Source: Liolophura sinensis (Eukaryota; Mollusca; Polyplacophora; Chitonida; Chitonidae). Taken from it: a DNA stretch of 64,000 nucleotides. Location of the stretch: positions 30,963,645-31,027,644 of the forward strand of contig NC_088305.1 in NCBI RefSeq assembly GCF_032854445.1. The letters run 5' to 3'. How positions within the stretch are numbered: the stretch's first letter is position 1; each line of letters starts with the position of its first letter. Below the pieces are notes generated by a model. That model was not told where the DNA came from and did no database searches. It worked only from the letters and a program-made list of their open reading frames with translations. Positions 50,201-58,490 of this stretch are shown piece after piece. The position numbers and the translations under genes are program-made.

Positions 50201-53200
50201 TAGTGTTTTGTAAGCTTTGAGTTTGCAGTTGAACACTTGCGCAGAATTATTCTCACCTGGGACAAACAAAAGCATGCTACAGACACCATGGCATTCTTTT
50301 GAAACAGCCCATAACTCAGTGGAATTCCATTTCTGCCATCTGTCTTATTGTTTCCAGGAGAAAACAGTTATGATACCGTGATCATTTACTTTTTCGTACT
50401 TTGATCCATTCGTTCATTTGAACATCAGCCGGAGTAAATGTTCTCTAGCGGAATCTCATTGGTGCATTTGTAGTTTGCTAGCGGTTAGCTTTTGGTGAGC
50501 TTGTGAAATGCTGGTGTAACACAGTTTTGTGGAAATTGGGTATATATCCACCAAGCACTGCCGTAAATCCGCGCCCTCAGTAGACATGGACAAGTTGAAT
50601 GACAGTGGCCGGCTGGAAGTTTGCTAGTAGTAAAGCAGTGGCCAGTATAAGACACTCAACACAGAGATTAAAACCAGAGCAGCGAGGACACTGTCCTCGC
50701 AAGGTGTAACCAATGACATCTAGCGTCTTGGCAATTTACCTCGGGGTTTTAATCTGGCTGTAAATTCTTAAAAAGTAGCAAGAAACGTGTACACGCCCCG
50801 TGGCACCATGGCTTAATTAAGCAGAGTCATGTAAAGAAAATTTTACACTGATGTTAAATGCAGTTTATTAGACGCCACTCTCCTAGAAATACTTAAGATG
50901 CTGTCATAACATTTTGATAAACAACAACATGGAAACAGTGCAAAGGAACCAGTGGCCAGTTTCACAAAGCGAACGTACATGTGTCAGCCATGGTGACCAG
51001 TGCTGTAGGTAATACGTCGTCGTGGTAGTTATGTGAGCGTAGTGCTCCCTTCTACGCTCACATGAAACGGGCCCCAGGCCTAAGCAATGCTTAGTCCGGC
51101 GGCTACAGAGAAGCGTTGTTCTGGTCGGTATTTGTTGACAAGAAGCCGTATTTCTCCGGTTACCCGTAACCATTCGGCAAGTTATCACACTGTAGGTGCT
51201 GGGTTAGTTTTACTCTCTATACTCCAAGTCTTTTGTTATTTTGCATGATGTCATAACTTTCTCCTGGTTTATTTACATCAAGGAGCGCGAGAAAGCCTCC
51301 AACAAATCCAAAGAAGAAATGGACATGGAAGCCGCCAGAAGACGAGAAAAGGCCATGTCAGCCGAAATATTAAAGTAGGTTTTGTAATCGTTGTAGTTGA
51401 AGAAAGAACTTGACTTGATGGGTTGATATCAGGCAATATTCACTTCATTTAGTTACAGAGATTTAGCAGAAATTTTAAACAATTACTGGAACAGTCTTGT
51501 GCAATTGATCATTTTCCTCAGTGTAAAAGGCAATGATTTATGTAATAACGTGCATGTTTTTAAACCTTGTAATCAAATAAGAATTGTCCAGCAAACTTAA
51601 ACAATATGATGTTACTGTGAAATAGTGTAAATGTGTATTGTTTTGTCCAAGCTTTTTTGATTTGACCAAACCGTTTTCCACAGTACAGTACTTTGGGCCT
51701 ACCTATGAATATATACATGTACATGTGTGCAGGGCGTCACTGTGGCTCTGCTCCTTTATTATTAGCCTGTGGTTCTACCTACATATGCCTTTTATATGCC
51801 TTTATAAGCCAGATAGCTGTTTCCAGTGTTGCCTCAGTACGCATGTGCGTAAGGTGTCATCAATGGGGTAGGCAAAAGCACAAGTTCATTTATGCCTCAA
51901 CATTGCAGTCTTCGGCCACAACCCAGAATTCATCTCCAGTCTAATTTCTTATAAGGTGTTTTTTTCTAAATTTTAGACTTGAAACTGTCCTCGAACCTGT
52001 GTAAAGTCTCAGGTGACACAGTGAGGGGAGTAAAATACACCGATTGCGCTGAACTGTGTATAACTGCTAAGGGTCATATTCCTTTTCAACATGGTCACGT
52101 GGATTTGTTTGTCCGGAAGCAGTGATTTTCGATTGTGCGCACTGGAAACACCTATTCAGCTTGCTGAAGTGCTGGTATAGTTCTAAGGTGTCATTATCTT
52201 ACTGTTTCAGGTTAAAACCGAATTCACTATTTCTAAGTTTACCTGTACTAAGCCACTTTGATTTGATTTTAACTTTACAGGCTAAAGAAAGAAATTGAGC
52301 GGATCCACAAATCTTGGGAAAAGAAGTTTGGAATTTTGCAGGCCAGGTAACATTAACCTTTTTCATTCAACAATCAAGGTCAGAATTAACTGAAATGTAT
52401 TTAATCATCGTCCCTTGACAATTTCATAACGAAACATGTCATTCATTATTTATTTCTTTTAGAACCTTTTTCTTCATTGAATAGAATCCAGTCACCTTCC
52501 TGATGTGTAAAGTGCACTTGAGGCATGTTGGTTGTGTATGCTTCGATGACATCAGTCGCATCTTTTATTAGTACAGACCGTGTATTTAAATGTTGGATTA
52601 CCTTCTTTGTAGCTCTTGCTACAATCTCTGTTTATAAGTATCACTGATGTATAGTTGCAAATGGATATGAAATGAGGAGAAAGTCCGATTGACACAGTCA
52701 AACGTAACACATACAGTGTGGTCCATGCAGGCCTACTCTTTGTCGGATTGACGCCGTCAAACGTAGCACAAGCTACATGGTCCATACAGGCCTACTCTTT
52801 GTCGGATTGACGCCGTCAAACGTAACACAAGCTGTGTGGTGCATACAGGCCTACTCTTTGTCGGATTGACGCCGTCAAACGTAACACAAGCTGTGTGGTA
52901 CATACAGGCCTACTCTCTGTCGGACTGACGCCCGTCAAACGTAACACAAGCTGTGTGGTGCATACAGGCCTACTCTTTGTCGGATTGACGCCGTCAAACG
53001 TAACACAAGCTGTGTGGTACATACAGGCCTACTCTTTGTCGCATTGACGCCGTCAAACGTAACACAAGCTGTGTGGTGCATACAGGCCTACTCTTTGTCG
53101 GATTGACGCCGTGAAACGTAACACAAGCTGTGTGGTACATACAGGCCTACTCTTTGTCGGATTGACGACGTCAAACGTAACACAAGCTGTGTGGTGCATA

Positions 53201-56200
53201 CAGGCCTACTCTTTGTCGGATTGACGCCGTGAAACGTAACACAAGCTGTGTGGTACATACAGGCCTACTCTTTGTCGGATTGACGACGTCAAACGTAACA
53301 CAAGCTGTGTGGTACATACAGGCCTACTCTTTGTCGGATTGACGCCGTGAAACGTAACACAAGCTGTGTGGTACATACAGGCCTACTCTTTGTCGGATTG
53401 ACGCCGTGAAACGTAACACAAGCTGTGTGGACCATACAAGCCTACTCTACTTTAATTTCAGTAAAAGAAAAACTAAATGAATTAATTTAAGTACCATTTT
53501 TCCATAGATAGGGTTTCCCATGATCTGTCTGATGATCTGGTTTTTTTTTTTTCAATTTTTTCGACATTTAAGATAAAATGTGATGATTTAGTAATAGCTG
53601 AACGATGAAGTCATTGAAAACCGGTGTAACCTGTGGATGGCACATTCTCTTTCGTTTGTACTGTTTAAATGCCCTGAAGGACGAGAGCTACATTTAGACT
53701 GTTTACGAGTCATTCTTTCTCGTTTGTACAGTTTACATGCCCTGAAGGACGAGAGCTACGTGAGGCAGAGTTTACAGCGACAGGCCGCCACACTGCATCA
53801 CGCCGCCATCAGCTACGCCGTATGTACCCTGTTAGCTCTGAGATGGGTTGACCATGTTCCAAACTCACCTTCCACATTAACCGTTATGAATCATTACATT
53901 CACTAACTTAAACTGTCAACGGGACTGTGCTTAAAGTGTCAACGATGTAGGCCAGCAAACTCGTTTCCCATGATCTTGAATTAATTCTTAATTCATGTCG
54001 CCTCATTATTCTTGGATAGTAAAGACTATACTCAGCTAATTAACACAAATGTATCCGGCGGATCCACTTGAACAGCACAAAAACTTCATAAACTGCCATT
54101 TTCGAATCACCCGACTAATATTCTGGATTCGTCGGCGCTTAAAAAAGTAAAATCATCTTTTTCAACATTAGTTGCTATTTTTTGCTTCTCTTCATTATTG
54201 AAACAATAATTTATTGCCCTCTTAATGGTGTACATCTTTTGAGTGTAAATCTTACATTACACGGGGTTTTTTTCTTGATGATATCCGAGTGCCCCGGACA
54301 CAATTAAAAAAAAGCGATGTGGAAAATTTGGTTGTTTGTCCACGGTCTTTTTTTTTCTTTGTTCTGGAATAACCATGCGACATGATGTCAGAATTAGGCA
54401 GAACTTTGGGATTTAATGAAACCTTTTTTGTGGCGTACGTCTTTGACATGTTGAGGACAGTACACACGAACCAATGCCGAGTTCTAGGTTAGTCAGTGAA
54501 GGAGTACAGATCTGTATTTCTGAAAGTTGGAAGAATTGGAAGAAGAAAACAGATGTCAGATCTAGTACGCTGCCCGAAAACCCATGTACACTGAATGTAA
54601 CAGCTGGGGAAAATAAGGCAGTCGTTATTCTCCGTTAACATTTGTCCTGTTGACTTCATGTAGCTAAACATCAGGCCCTAGGATCACGAAATCCTAGCCC
54701 ATCCAGAGTGGTAACTTCTGGTGTTAAATTAAATTTTGAATTTTAACGGAAATAAAAGTCTTAACAAAACTCTTAGTCTATTTAAATATACATTGTATAC
54801 ACATCAGTAATACGTAACAATATCAGTAATGTGTAATCATTACGCTCACAAAACGTCAAAGACACGCGAATGGGCAACCGACTGCACAGCTTAGACCGGA
54901 AGTACCTAGGGCCGCCTTCATGCGAAACCCTGTATTGACTCGTCGATTTCGACAAGTGGAATGAGAATGGGAAAAGTTTACTTCAAAAGCCACGATTAAA
55001 CGATGCAAATTGTGGAATGCTTCAATGGCATGAAATAGCGCATGTCTTTTTTGTTTCAATTAGTGGACACGACAATCACACCATGTGAATGCGGCTTTAG
55101 GTGGGAAAGGTTCGCCATGGAGTAGTTCGTTAATCATCCCGGTGCTCACTGTCTTCACTCATCTTATTTTACAGGTAGACGCTCCGTTGGGCATCCAGCC
55201 GTCCAAACAAACTCCTCGCAAATTCCCCCTGGTAAGCAGCTCGGCTCTAGGTTTAATCTTAAGTTCGTATTTTCGTCCGATGATTCAACTCTTGACCAGA
55301 TCGGTCCGGGCCCAGTTGTTCTAAACTGTATTAAGACGTTATAACCTGGTTTAACTTTAAGGCAAGTCTTCAATTTTGTACTTTGTCCCAAAAATAATTG
55401 TGTAACAGTGTATTAAATATGAACTAAATCTGCTGCCGTTCATTTTGGACTCTGTACAGTTGAATTGGATCCTGGGTTGTGTTAGAATCGTCAATACATG
55501 ACTTAATACCGGTATTAGCTAATACACTTCTGAACAACAGGTATATTTTAATGTACTTCGCACAAAAAAGTACACGCGCACATATTTACATCGCGATGTT
55601 GGCCAAGAAGTCATCAGTTGTTTTATGTCCAGAAGGGCATTGTTCAGGGAATCTACAGAAAAACCTAATTTTTAATTAACATAAGTGTATGAGCATGTTG
55701 GGGATTTACGATAGTGATACAAGCCTGCTCCAAGGGGACACTTTTTTATAATATGACCCACACAAAGTTGAGGAGGACACCTTTGTCATATATGACTGAC
55801 TTTTTATTGAAGGAGACATCTTTATTCTATGACTCGCTTTATGTTAAAGAAGACTCACTGTATGTTGAATAACACGTCTTTACTATATGATTGACTTTGT
55901 ATTGAAGAAGACGTCTTTATTATATGATCGACTTTGTATTGAAGAAGACGTCTTTATTATATGATCAACTTTGTATTGAAGAAGACGGTCTTATTTTATG
56001 ACTGAGTTTATGTTGAAACAATCAACAAAGAGCTGGTTAGATCCAAAGAGACAACGTTATGATATAGCCGACAATAACTTGAAAGCGGTGTCATAGGACA
56101 GGGGCCAGTTTCACAAAGTCATTTCGACGATCAGTCAGGCTACAACTAAAATGTTTTTGCACTTGGAAATTTGACATTTATACGCTGCTTCTTTACTGCT

Positions 56201-57732
56201 GAACAATGTACCTACCACAATTTCAGAAGCTCTTTCCTTTTCTGAGTTTGGCTCTGTAATCACTTGCAATTAATGGCTAAAAATCTTTGGTTGTTTCTTT
56301 AACACAAGCTGCGGATAGTGGCGGGTTTCCCCCGGGCTTTGCTCGGTTTCCTCTCACCATAATGCTGGTCACCGTCGTTTAAGTGAAATATTCTTGAGTA
56401 CGGCGTAAAACACCAATCAGATATATAAATAAATCAATCAGTTTCATCTATTCTGTAATTGCTTCATGAAACTGTGAACGATTGAATGAATGATTATGCA
56501 ATTCCGTGGAATTGCAACCGTATCGAGGCGATCATCTGGTTGTGATATTTTGTGTACCCGTTATATCCGTGTGTTCTTGCAGCCGAACATTCCCCCGTCA
56601 GGTCGCAGTACCAAGCGTGATGGAGAGTATTATCCCCATACTGTCTCCGCTAACAGTGCTAGATACCACTCTGTCGATGGTACGTAAATGCATCACACAT
56701 ATACTGACAATAACCAAGTCATGCAGGCTTACGTAAAGTCATACAGTTACGCTTTAGGCAACACTCTCTTTACACACTGGTATCACACAGTTCTGAAGTA
56801 TTTGGATTTGGACAATTCTACAAGTCAGAACTTTGCCTAAAAACGTTTCAGTGACAAGAGAAGTAAAATTCTGAGTATCAGGTACCTGCAATAGCCTACA
56901 ACTAACGTCTAAATATGAATCTTGGTTATACTTTTGTTCCTAATTTATCAGGTAATTACCTTCTTTTCTTCGAACGGTTTCGGATTTACATAAGTTGTTT
57001 GGAACGCCCCTTCATGGCGTACAGATCCATGGTGTACGAATATTGGACTACACACTTTGATTACACTGCCCTACTACAGTAGTAGTTCACTGCGGAGTTT
57101 TATGCCCTGTGTAAATTGATGCGCGCATTGTTCTTCCTCATCCTGCAGAGAACCAGGTAGTTTCGGACCCAGAAGACGTCCCAGCAGACATGGCGCCACT
57201 TCCAGATCCACCCCACAGGTAAATCGCCATGGAAATATAGGCAGAAACTTATATCCTATATTTCTATATTTATCTATTTATTTATTAGTGTTTATGTTGT
57301 ACTCAAGAATATTTCACTGAAACGACGTCGACCAACATTATGGTTGGAAGAAACCTGGCGCATCTAGGTCCATCCACGACCATCCACACGTTGCTTGGCA
57401 GAATAACCACCCACACGTTGCTTGGCAGACTTTTCCACGTTCAACCGGAGAGTTAACCTGTCTGAGCTGTAAATGAACTCACGATACCGCATTGGTCAGC
57501 GGCTCCTGAGTGTTTTTGCAGCAGCAGCAGCATTATAATCACTCCACCACGGCCTCCTGTTTCATGTGCAAAGCTGTTAATATATGTGCAGATGTGGTTT
57601 TACAATAATCTGTCTCGGCTAAGTGACATTTTTTGCTAAAGTTTCAGGCCCGTGTCAAGCAGTGGTGACGACAACATCCGCCCCTCCAGCTCGAATGTGG
57701 TTGTCGTCCCCTCCCCACTCCAGGCACAATGA
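23177..57732 (+). CDS. C10orf67: C10orf67-like coiled-coil protein, 20 exons (gene span)
   Basis: Twenty exons join through GT-AG junctions with matching phases into 1,932 nt: 643 residues from ATG to TGA. Residues 45-60 read HKVGFFSQDRTSQTD, close to the KVGFFSTD-TQTD motif I remember near the N-terminus of human C10orf67 (family of unknown function). The stretch 499-520 (HKSWEKKFGILQ, then SLHALKDES) matches a second remembered block (NKSWEKRFFILRN, HVLKNE). Between them are charged coiled-coil segments (~70-305, 402-511). A disordered Pro/Ser/Thr-rich insert lies at 308-401, where the human protein also has a low-complexity insert. The tail (542-643) is proline-rich and includes YYPHTVSANSARYHS. 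There is no signal peptide or membrane segment. The biochemical role is unknown; a ciliary or sperm role is inferred only from the X-box candidate. Introns carry six large minisatellites, two of them copied from the gene's own exon ends. Gene model is firm; family name rests on memory. Confidence 0.85.
23730..23825 (+). mobile_element. SINE (main family), 5' fragment in intron 1
   Basis: AGGGTCCTCTGTGGCAGAGG and GCAATGACCCAGGAGCC, then TTGGCTTCCTGTCC; the 3' half is absent. Confidence 0.75.
24425..24535 (+). mobile_element. SINE (main family), diverged 3' fragment in intron 1
   Basis: GTTTCCTCCCACCATTACCC, then ATGAAATATTCTGGAGTGAA, and an (AAAT)n end. Confidence 0.7.
24739..24859 (+). CDS. 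C10orf67: C10orf67-like exon 2
   Basis: Acceptor CTCTTGCAG, donor GCG|GTAAGA. Encodes the most conserved motif KVGFFSQDRTSQTD followed by VTEVIDLKQMTKVLKNVLA. The phase fits exon 1 (AG + A = Arg). Confidence 0.92.
25703..25794 (+). CDS. C10orf67: C10orf67-like exon 3
   Basis: Acceptor TTTGTCAG, donor CT|GTGAGT. Encodes DVDVLKREIVLSKNIIQADY, a coiled-coil start. Confidence 0.9.
25828..26060 (+). mobile_element. SINE (main family), near full length, in intron 3
   Basis: The head GGGCCTCCATGGCTGATGAG, GCAATGACCCAGGAGCC and the end AGTGAAATATTCTTAAGTAC are present, starting about 30 bp after the exon 3 donor. Moderately diverged. Confidence 0.85.
26813..26864 (+). CDS. C10orf67: C10orf67-like exon 4
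   Basis: Acceptor TCATCCACAG, donor GAG|GTTAGT. 52 nt encoding YSRVNERMSQVEKLSDE. The phase fits exon 3 (CT + A = Leu). Confidence 0.88.
27252..27326 (+). CDS. C10orf67: C10orf67-like exon 5
   Basis: Acceptor CTCTTACAG, donor ACT|GTAAGT. Encodes RIDSIRRAYRQQLSNAIHRL and KAIYT. Its last 27 nt and donor are the template of the array that follows. Donors at 27,411 and 27,453 are reachable in the same open frame and would lengthen the exon by 84 or 126 nt. Confidence 0.9.
27297..28472 (+). repeat. 42-bp array made from the exon 5 3' end plus splice donor, about 27 copies
   Basis: Unit: CCACAGACTCAAGGCTATC, TACACT, GTAAGTAATACACCCAT. The first unit is exon 5 itself. The unit equals 14 codons (VSNTPIHRLKAIYT). 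Most units keep GTAAGT; others have GCAAGT, GCAGGT or ATAAGT. Each also contains CATCCACAG, an acceptor-like string 19 nt before the donor. Units show 1-nt indels, so frame is not kept throughout. Confidence 0.95.
28478..29945. repeat. 28-bp array in intron 5, about 52 copies, with ~794-bp higher-order repeat
   Basis: Unit CTCACATGCTATAAAATCAC followed by GTTGTGAA, period 28. A block of variant units (including CTGTAAAACCATGTTATAAA) at ~28,858-29,045 recurs nearly unchanged at ~29,652-29,840, so a long segment was duplicated after the units diverged. Confidence 0.92.
30074..30247 (+). CDS. C10orf67: C10orf67-like exon 6
   Basis: Acceptor TTTGATAACAG, donor GAG|GTTTGT. 58 codons of coiled coil: AEMEKKIEEIKREKLGDAAS, then LLDKYNELHLTNERNKSVIE. 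Confidence 0.92.
30521..30860. mobile_element. TIR element ending in GGGCCAGTTGTTCAAA, in intron 6
   Basis: The left end GGGCCAGTTGTTCAAAACTC is matched by the right end TTTGAACAAATGGGCC in inverse orientation; the inner arms (GTTAATCCAGGCTTAAATTT against AACTAAAATTAATACTGG) also pair loosely. There is no ORF with transposase features. A related end lies at about 55,309. Confidence 0.6.
31076..31229 (+). CDS. C10orf67: C10orf67-like exon 7
   Basis: Acceptor CATTTGCAG, donor CTCA|GTGAGA. Encodes VKKEEPVYNTQFDEEKEEEL, then an acidic coiled coil ending MEELDVKDEEASEL. The last ~44 nt and donor are the template of the 109-bp array that follows. Confidence 0.92.
31507..38080 (+). repeat. 109-bp array made from the exon 7 3' end plus splice donor, about 60 copies
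   Basis: Each unit contains ATGGAGGAGCTAGATGTCAA, GGGTGAACAGGCTTCTGAC and (C/T)TCAGTGAGAA, matching the exon 7 end (MEELDVKDEEASEL and GTGAGA donor) with a few substitutions, then ~60 bp of intron-like sequence with CATAGCAATGTATATGTGAC and AATAACATACATGACTTA. Most units keep GTGAGA. A six-unit (654-bp) higher-order repeat is visible: 34,787-35,440 closely matches 35,441-36,094. The 67-codon minus-strand frames in every unit are artefacts. Confidence 0.96.
38312..38370 (+). CDS. C10orf67: C10orf67-like exon 8
   Basis: Acceptor TTTGTTTTCAG, donor CAG|GTATTT. Encodes MDIDNLKDALEKEKIFNQQ; the phase fits exon 7 (A + AA = Lys). Confidence 0.9.
38611..40020. repeat. 42-bp array in intron 8, about 33 copies
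   Basis: Unit: TGTGGTTGCACCCCTAATTG, TGACTGCCAGGCCCTCCACCA. Because 42 is a multiple of three, several frames stay open on both strands (CDCQALHQCGCTPN and GATTLVEGLAVTIR types); no splice site joins them to the gene. I see no resemblance to exon 8 or 9. Confidence 0.93.
40065..40196 (-). mobile_element. SINE (main family), degenerate 5' part, just before exon 9
   Basis: GGCAGAGCTCCTGAGCCATT, then GCTAGCATGCTAACCACTTG and CCACTGAGTCCCC are the reversed tRNA-like head; the part left of 40,130 is weakly recognisable. It ends about 30 bp before the exon 9 acceptor. Confidence 0.6.
40229..40294 (+). CDS. C10orf67: C10orf67-like exon 9
   Basis: Acceptor TTTTCTTCAG, donor CAG|GTAAGA. Encodes LRYENEEMKNAHDQEKMASK and RQ. 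Confidence 0.9.
40400..41340. other. Intron 9, no feature recognised
   Basis: AT-rich unique-looking sequence without array or mobile element that I could identify. Confidence 0.45.
41345..41356 (+). CDS. C10orf67: C10orf67-like exon 10, 12-nt micro-exon
   Basis: TTTGTCACTAG precedes GCAGAGGATCAG, which is followed by GTGAGT. It would add AEDQ in frame. Skipping it leaves the frame intact, so it is optional to the model. Confidence 0.5.
41360..42640. other. Intron 10, 5' part, no feature recognised
   Basis: A short open frame at 41,938-42,138 has no supporting splice sites. Otherwise no repeat or gene was identified before the ~54-bp array. Confidence 0.4.
42650..46645. repeat. ~54-bp array in intron 10, about 75 copies, with higher-order duplications
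   Basis: Unit: ATGATTATCATGCCAGTCCA, CCACATGTATCGCAGTACAT, AAACCAGTAGCATAC. Shorter units lack ACATGATTATC. Block duplications are visible: GCCCGCC units at 43,485 and 44,264 (offset 779), and the CTCATGTTTCGC variant at about 42,835 and 43,863 (offset ~1,028). The array stops about 20 bp before exon 11. Confidence 0.94.
46665..46946 (+). CDS. C10orf67: C10orf67-like exon 11 (disordered insert)
   Basis: Acceptor TGTTTTATCAG, donor GAC|GTAAGT; 94 codons in frame with exons 9/10 and 12. Encodes a Pro/Ser/Thr-rich stretch (SPYPDPELAPDPSEQTPLTQ) with no predicted helix. Its position corresponds to the low-complexity insert I remember in human C10orf67. A neighbouring acceptor (TCCACAG, 8 nt further in) would bring a stop in the frame required. 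Confidence 0.75.
46950..48290. other. Intron 11, no clear feature
   Basis: Around 47,455-47,540 TTTGTAAGTCTGAA-type phrases repeat a few times, and around 48,100-48,290 GTGGTACATCTG-type phrases do. No gene is seen. Confidence 0.4.
48297..48362 (+). CDS. C10orf67: C10orf67-like exon 12
   Basis: Acceptor TGGTTTGCAG, donor GAG|GTGAGG. Encodes MEKQRLEMEREMLNKMQRKM and KE, where the coiled coil resumes. Confidence 0.9.
48519..48722 (+). mobile_element. SINE, second family, copy 2 (5' truncated), in intron 12
   Basis: Shares GAGGTTAGAACAAGGAAA, ATGGTTGGCCC, and the end GCAACGTAAAACACCCAAGC with the copy at 653-855. Confidence 0.6.
49383..49535 (-). mobile_element. SINE (main family), 3' half, immediately upstream of exon 13
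   Basis: (ATTT)n, TTGATTGGTATTTTACGCCG, through GGAAACCCACGACCATCCGC and CCAGACCTTCCCA. It ends about 30 bp before the exon 13 acceptor, so it lies within or next to its branch-point region. Confidence 0.87.
49568..49675 (+). CDS. C10orf67: C10orf67-like exon 13
   Basis: Acceptor CCGTTCCAG, donor GCG|GTAAAT. Encodes MSENAAGNLKSLQEAEKNKI, then NLLTKQNQELQELLAA. Confidence 0.9.
49838..50060. mobile_element. MITE family B, copy 1, in intron 13
   Basis: The left end GTGACCTGTAAAACATGTTA (then GGTTACTA) is mirrored by the right end AGGTTACCTAACATTTTTCA. The middle AAAAGTAATTTAGAGTAG is shared with the copy at 59.85-60.1 kb. No ORF. Confidence 0.65.
50070..51275. other. Intron 13, 3' part
   Basis: The phrase GGCCAGTTTCACAAAG at about 50,955 recurs at about 56,103, so a dispersed repeat is present. 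Nothing else is recognised. Confidence 0.4.
51283..51374 (+). CDS. C10orf67: C10orf67-like exon 14
   Basis: Acceptor TTTACATCAAG, donor AA|GTAGGT. Encodes EREKASNKSKEEMDMEAARR, then REKAMSAEIL. Confidence 0.88.
51380..52270. other. Intron 14, no feature recognised
   Basis: Two overlapping frames at 51,638-51,944 are not supported by splice sites or recognisable motifs. Confidence 0.4.
52281..52346 (+). CDS. C10orf67: C10orf67-like exon 15
   Basis: Acceptor AACTTTACAG, donor AG|GTAACA. Encodes LKKEIERIHKSWEKKFGILQ, the second block resembling human C10orf67. Confidence 0.92.
52684..53445. repeat. 59-bp array in intron 15, 13 copies
   Basis: Unit: GTCGGATTGACGCCGTCAAA, CGTAACACAAGCTGTGTGGT, ACATACAGGCCTACTCTTT. 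Exactly 59 bp (52,742, 52,801, 52,860). Units differ at a few sites (GCCGTC/GCCGTG/GACGTC), alternating in pairs. Confidence 0.95.
53643..53710 (+). repeat. Single tandem duplicate of the exon 16 acceptor and 5' edge
   Basis: CATTCTCTTTCGTTTGTACT, GTTTAAATGCCCTGAAGGAC, GAGAGCTAC parallels the true exon start 68 bp downstream. The duplicate acceptor reads TACTG instead of TACAG and is presumably dead. Confidence 0.9.
53732..53819 (+). CDS. C10orf67: C10orf67-like exon 16
   Basis: Acceptor CGTTTGTACAG, donor GCC|GTATGT. Encodes LHALKDESYVRQSLQRQAAT, then LHHAAISYA; the first codon is Ser across the junction (AG + T). Confidence 0.92.
53820..55170. other. Intron 16, no feature recognised
   Basis: AT-rich, with T-tracts near 54,345; only short unsupported ORFs. 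Confidence 0.4.
55175..55231 (+). CDS. C10orf67: C10orf67-like exon 17
   Basis: Acceptor CTTATTTTACAG, donor CTG|GTAAGC. Encodes VDAPLGIQPSKQTPRKFPL. Confidence 0.87.
55309..55380. mobile_element. Fragment of the GGGCCAGTTGTTC element family
   Basis: GGGCCCAGTTGTTCTAAACT and TATAACCTGGTTTAACTTTA match the left end of the element at 30,521. The other end was not found. Confidence 0.5.
55745..56010. repeat. 37-bp array in intron 17, about 6 copies
   Basis: TTTATTATATGATCGACTTT, GTATTGAAGAAGACGTC. The first units are diverged and the last three nearly identical. Confidence 0.85.
56305..56440 (+). mobile_element. SINE (main family), 3' half, in intron 17
   Basis: CTGCGGATAGTGGCGGGTTT, CCCCCGGGCTTTGCTCGG, ending GTACGGCGTAAAACACCAAT and (AAAT)n. 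Confidence 0.88.
56583..56679 (+). CDS. C10orf67: C10orf67-like exon 18
   Basis: Acceptor GTTCTTGCAG, donor GATG|GTACGT. Encodes PNIPPSGRSTKRDGEYYPHT, then VSANSARYHSVD. Confidence 0.88.
57149..57218 (+). CDS. C10orf67: C10orf67-like exon 19
   Basis: Acceptor ATCCTGCAG, donor CACAG|GTAAAT. Encodes ENQVVSDPEDVPADMAPLPD and PPH; ends with 2 nt of an Arg codon. Confidence 0.87.
57270..57530 (-). mobile_element. SINE (main family), diverged, with an internal 2x duplication, in intron 19
   Basis: GTACTCAAGAATATTTCACT identifies the tail; the B-box side (GTAAATGAACTCACGATACC) and GCGGCTCCTGAGTG the head. CCACACGTTGCTTGGCAGA is present twice. Confidence 0.75.
57648..57732 (+). CDS. C10orf67: C10orf67-like exon 20 (terminal)
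   Basis: Acceptor AAGTTTCAG; AG + G gives Arg, then PVSSSGDDNIRPSSSNVVVV, PSPLQAQ and TGA. It closes the 1,932-nt frame exactly. Confidence 0.8.
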
Positions 57733-58458
57733 CATCACATTCCTCACACTAGTTAACAAGACATCAGGTTTTGGAGCGTACTTACGATGTTTGCTTGACA
57801 GCGGGACTTTAGACTTCGGTGGATAGTAACAGTATCTGTCATGTTTTTTTTTTGACTGGAGGTGGGAGTGACGAGGGTATTGGAACTGTCTACTTGAAAG
57901 CAAGATATAAGGCTCTATACGATAATGTCAATGTATGTTTGGATAGGAGGACATCAGATTTTGTAGTAATTTATTGACAGTGTCAGTTTGAAGAAATCTG
58001 ACATATCTTTAAAGGCGTCATCTTGTTTGAAATCACAGACGATACATTTTTCACAGTTACTGCCCTGGTAAGAAAAATACTCTCATACAGCTTTCGAGGC
58101 ACATACCTTTATCATACCTTTACGAGGTACATACCTTTATCAACGTCTGAAATTTTGGAACAATCCTCTTTCGTCTGAAAGGGTACGCTTTGACCCTTAT
58201 TATGGGTAATAGTGTGGTAAATATTCAACAATATCTTGTAAGGTGTCTTAAACACTGGAAAAGAACTGCTGCGTTTGTTATTATTCATTTTTTCGTAATG
58301 TGCAATATTAGAAGCCATTTTGGCTCATTGCAGATGTTTGCTGTAAACCAAGTCACATCAACAACTGTTACATGATCGGAGATGTGAGATTGCTACCTGT
58401 ACAATCGTCACATGTTCGTTAAGCTATAAAGAGCTTCGGTCAGATACAAATTTGCAGT

Positions 58459-58490
58459 TTTAATTAGAGAATCCACATTCTCTAATTAAA
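58459..58490. other. Perfect 14-bp hairpin downstream of the stop
   Basis: TTTAATTAGAGAAT (58,459-58,472), loop CCAC, then ATTCTCTAATTAAA (58,477-58,490). It would sit in the 3' UTR if transcription runs to the ATTAAA at 59,055. Confidence 0.85.
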
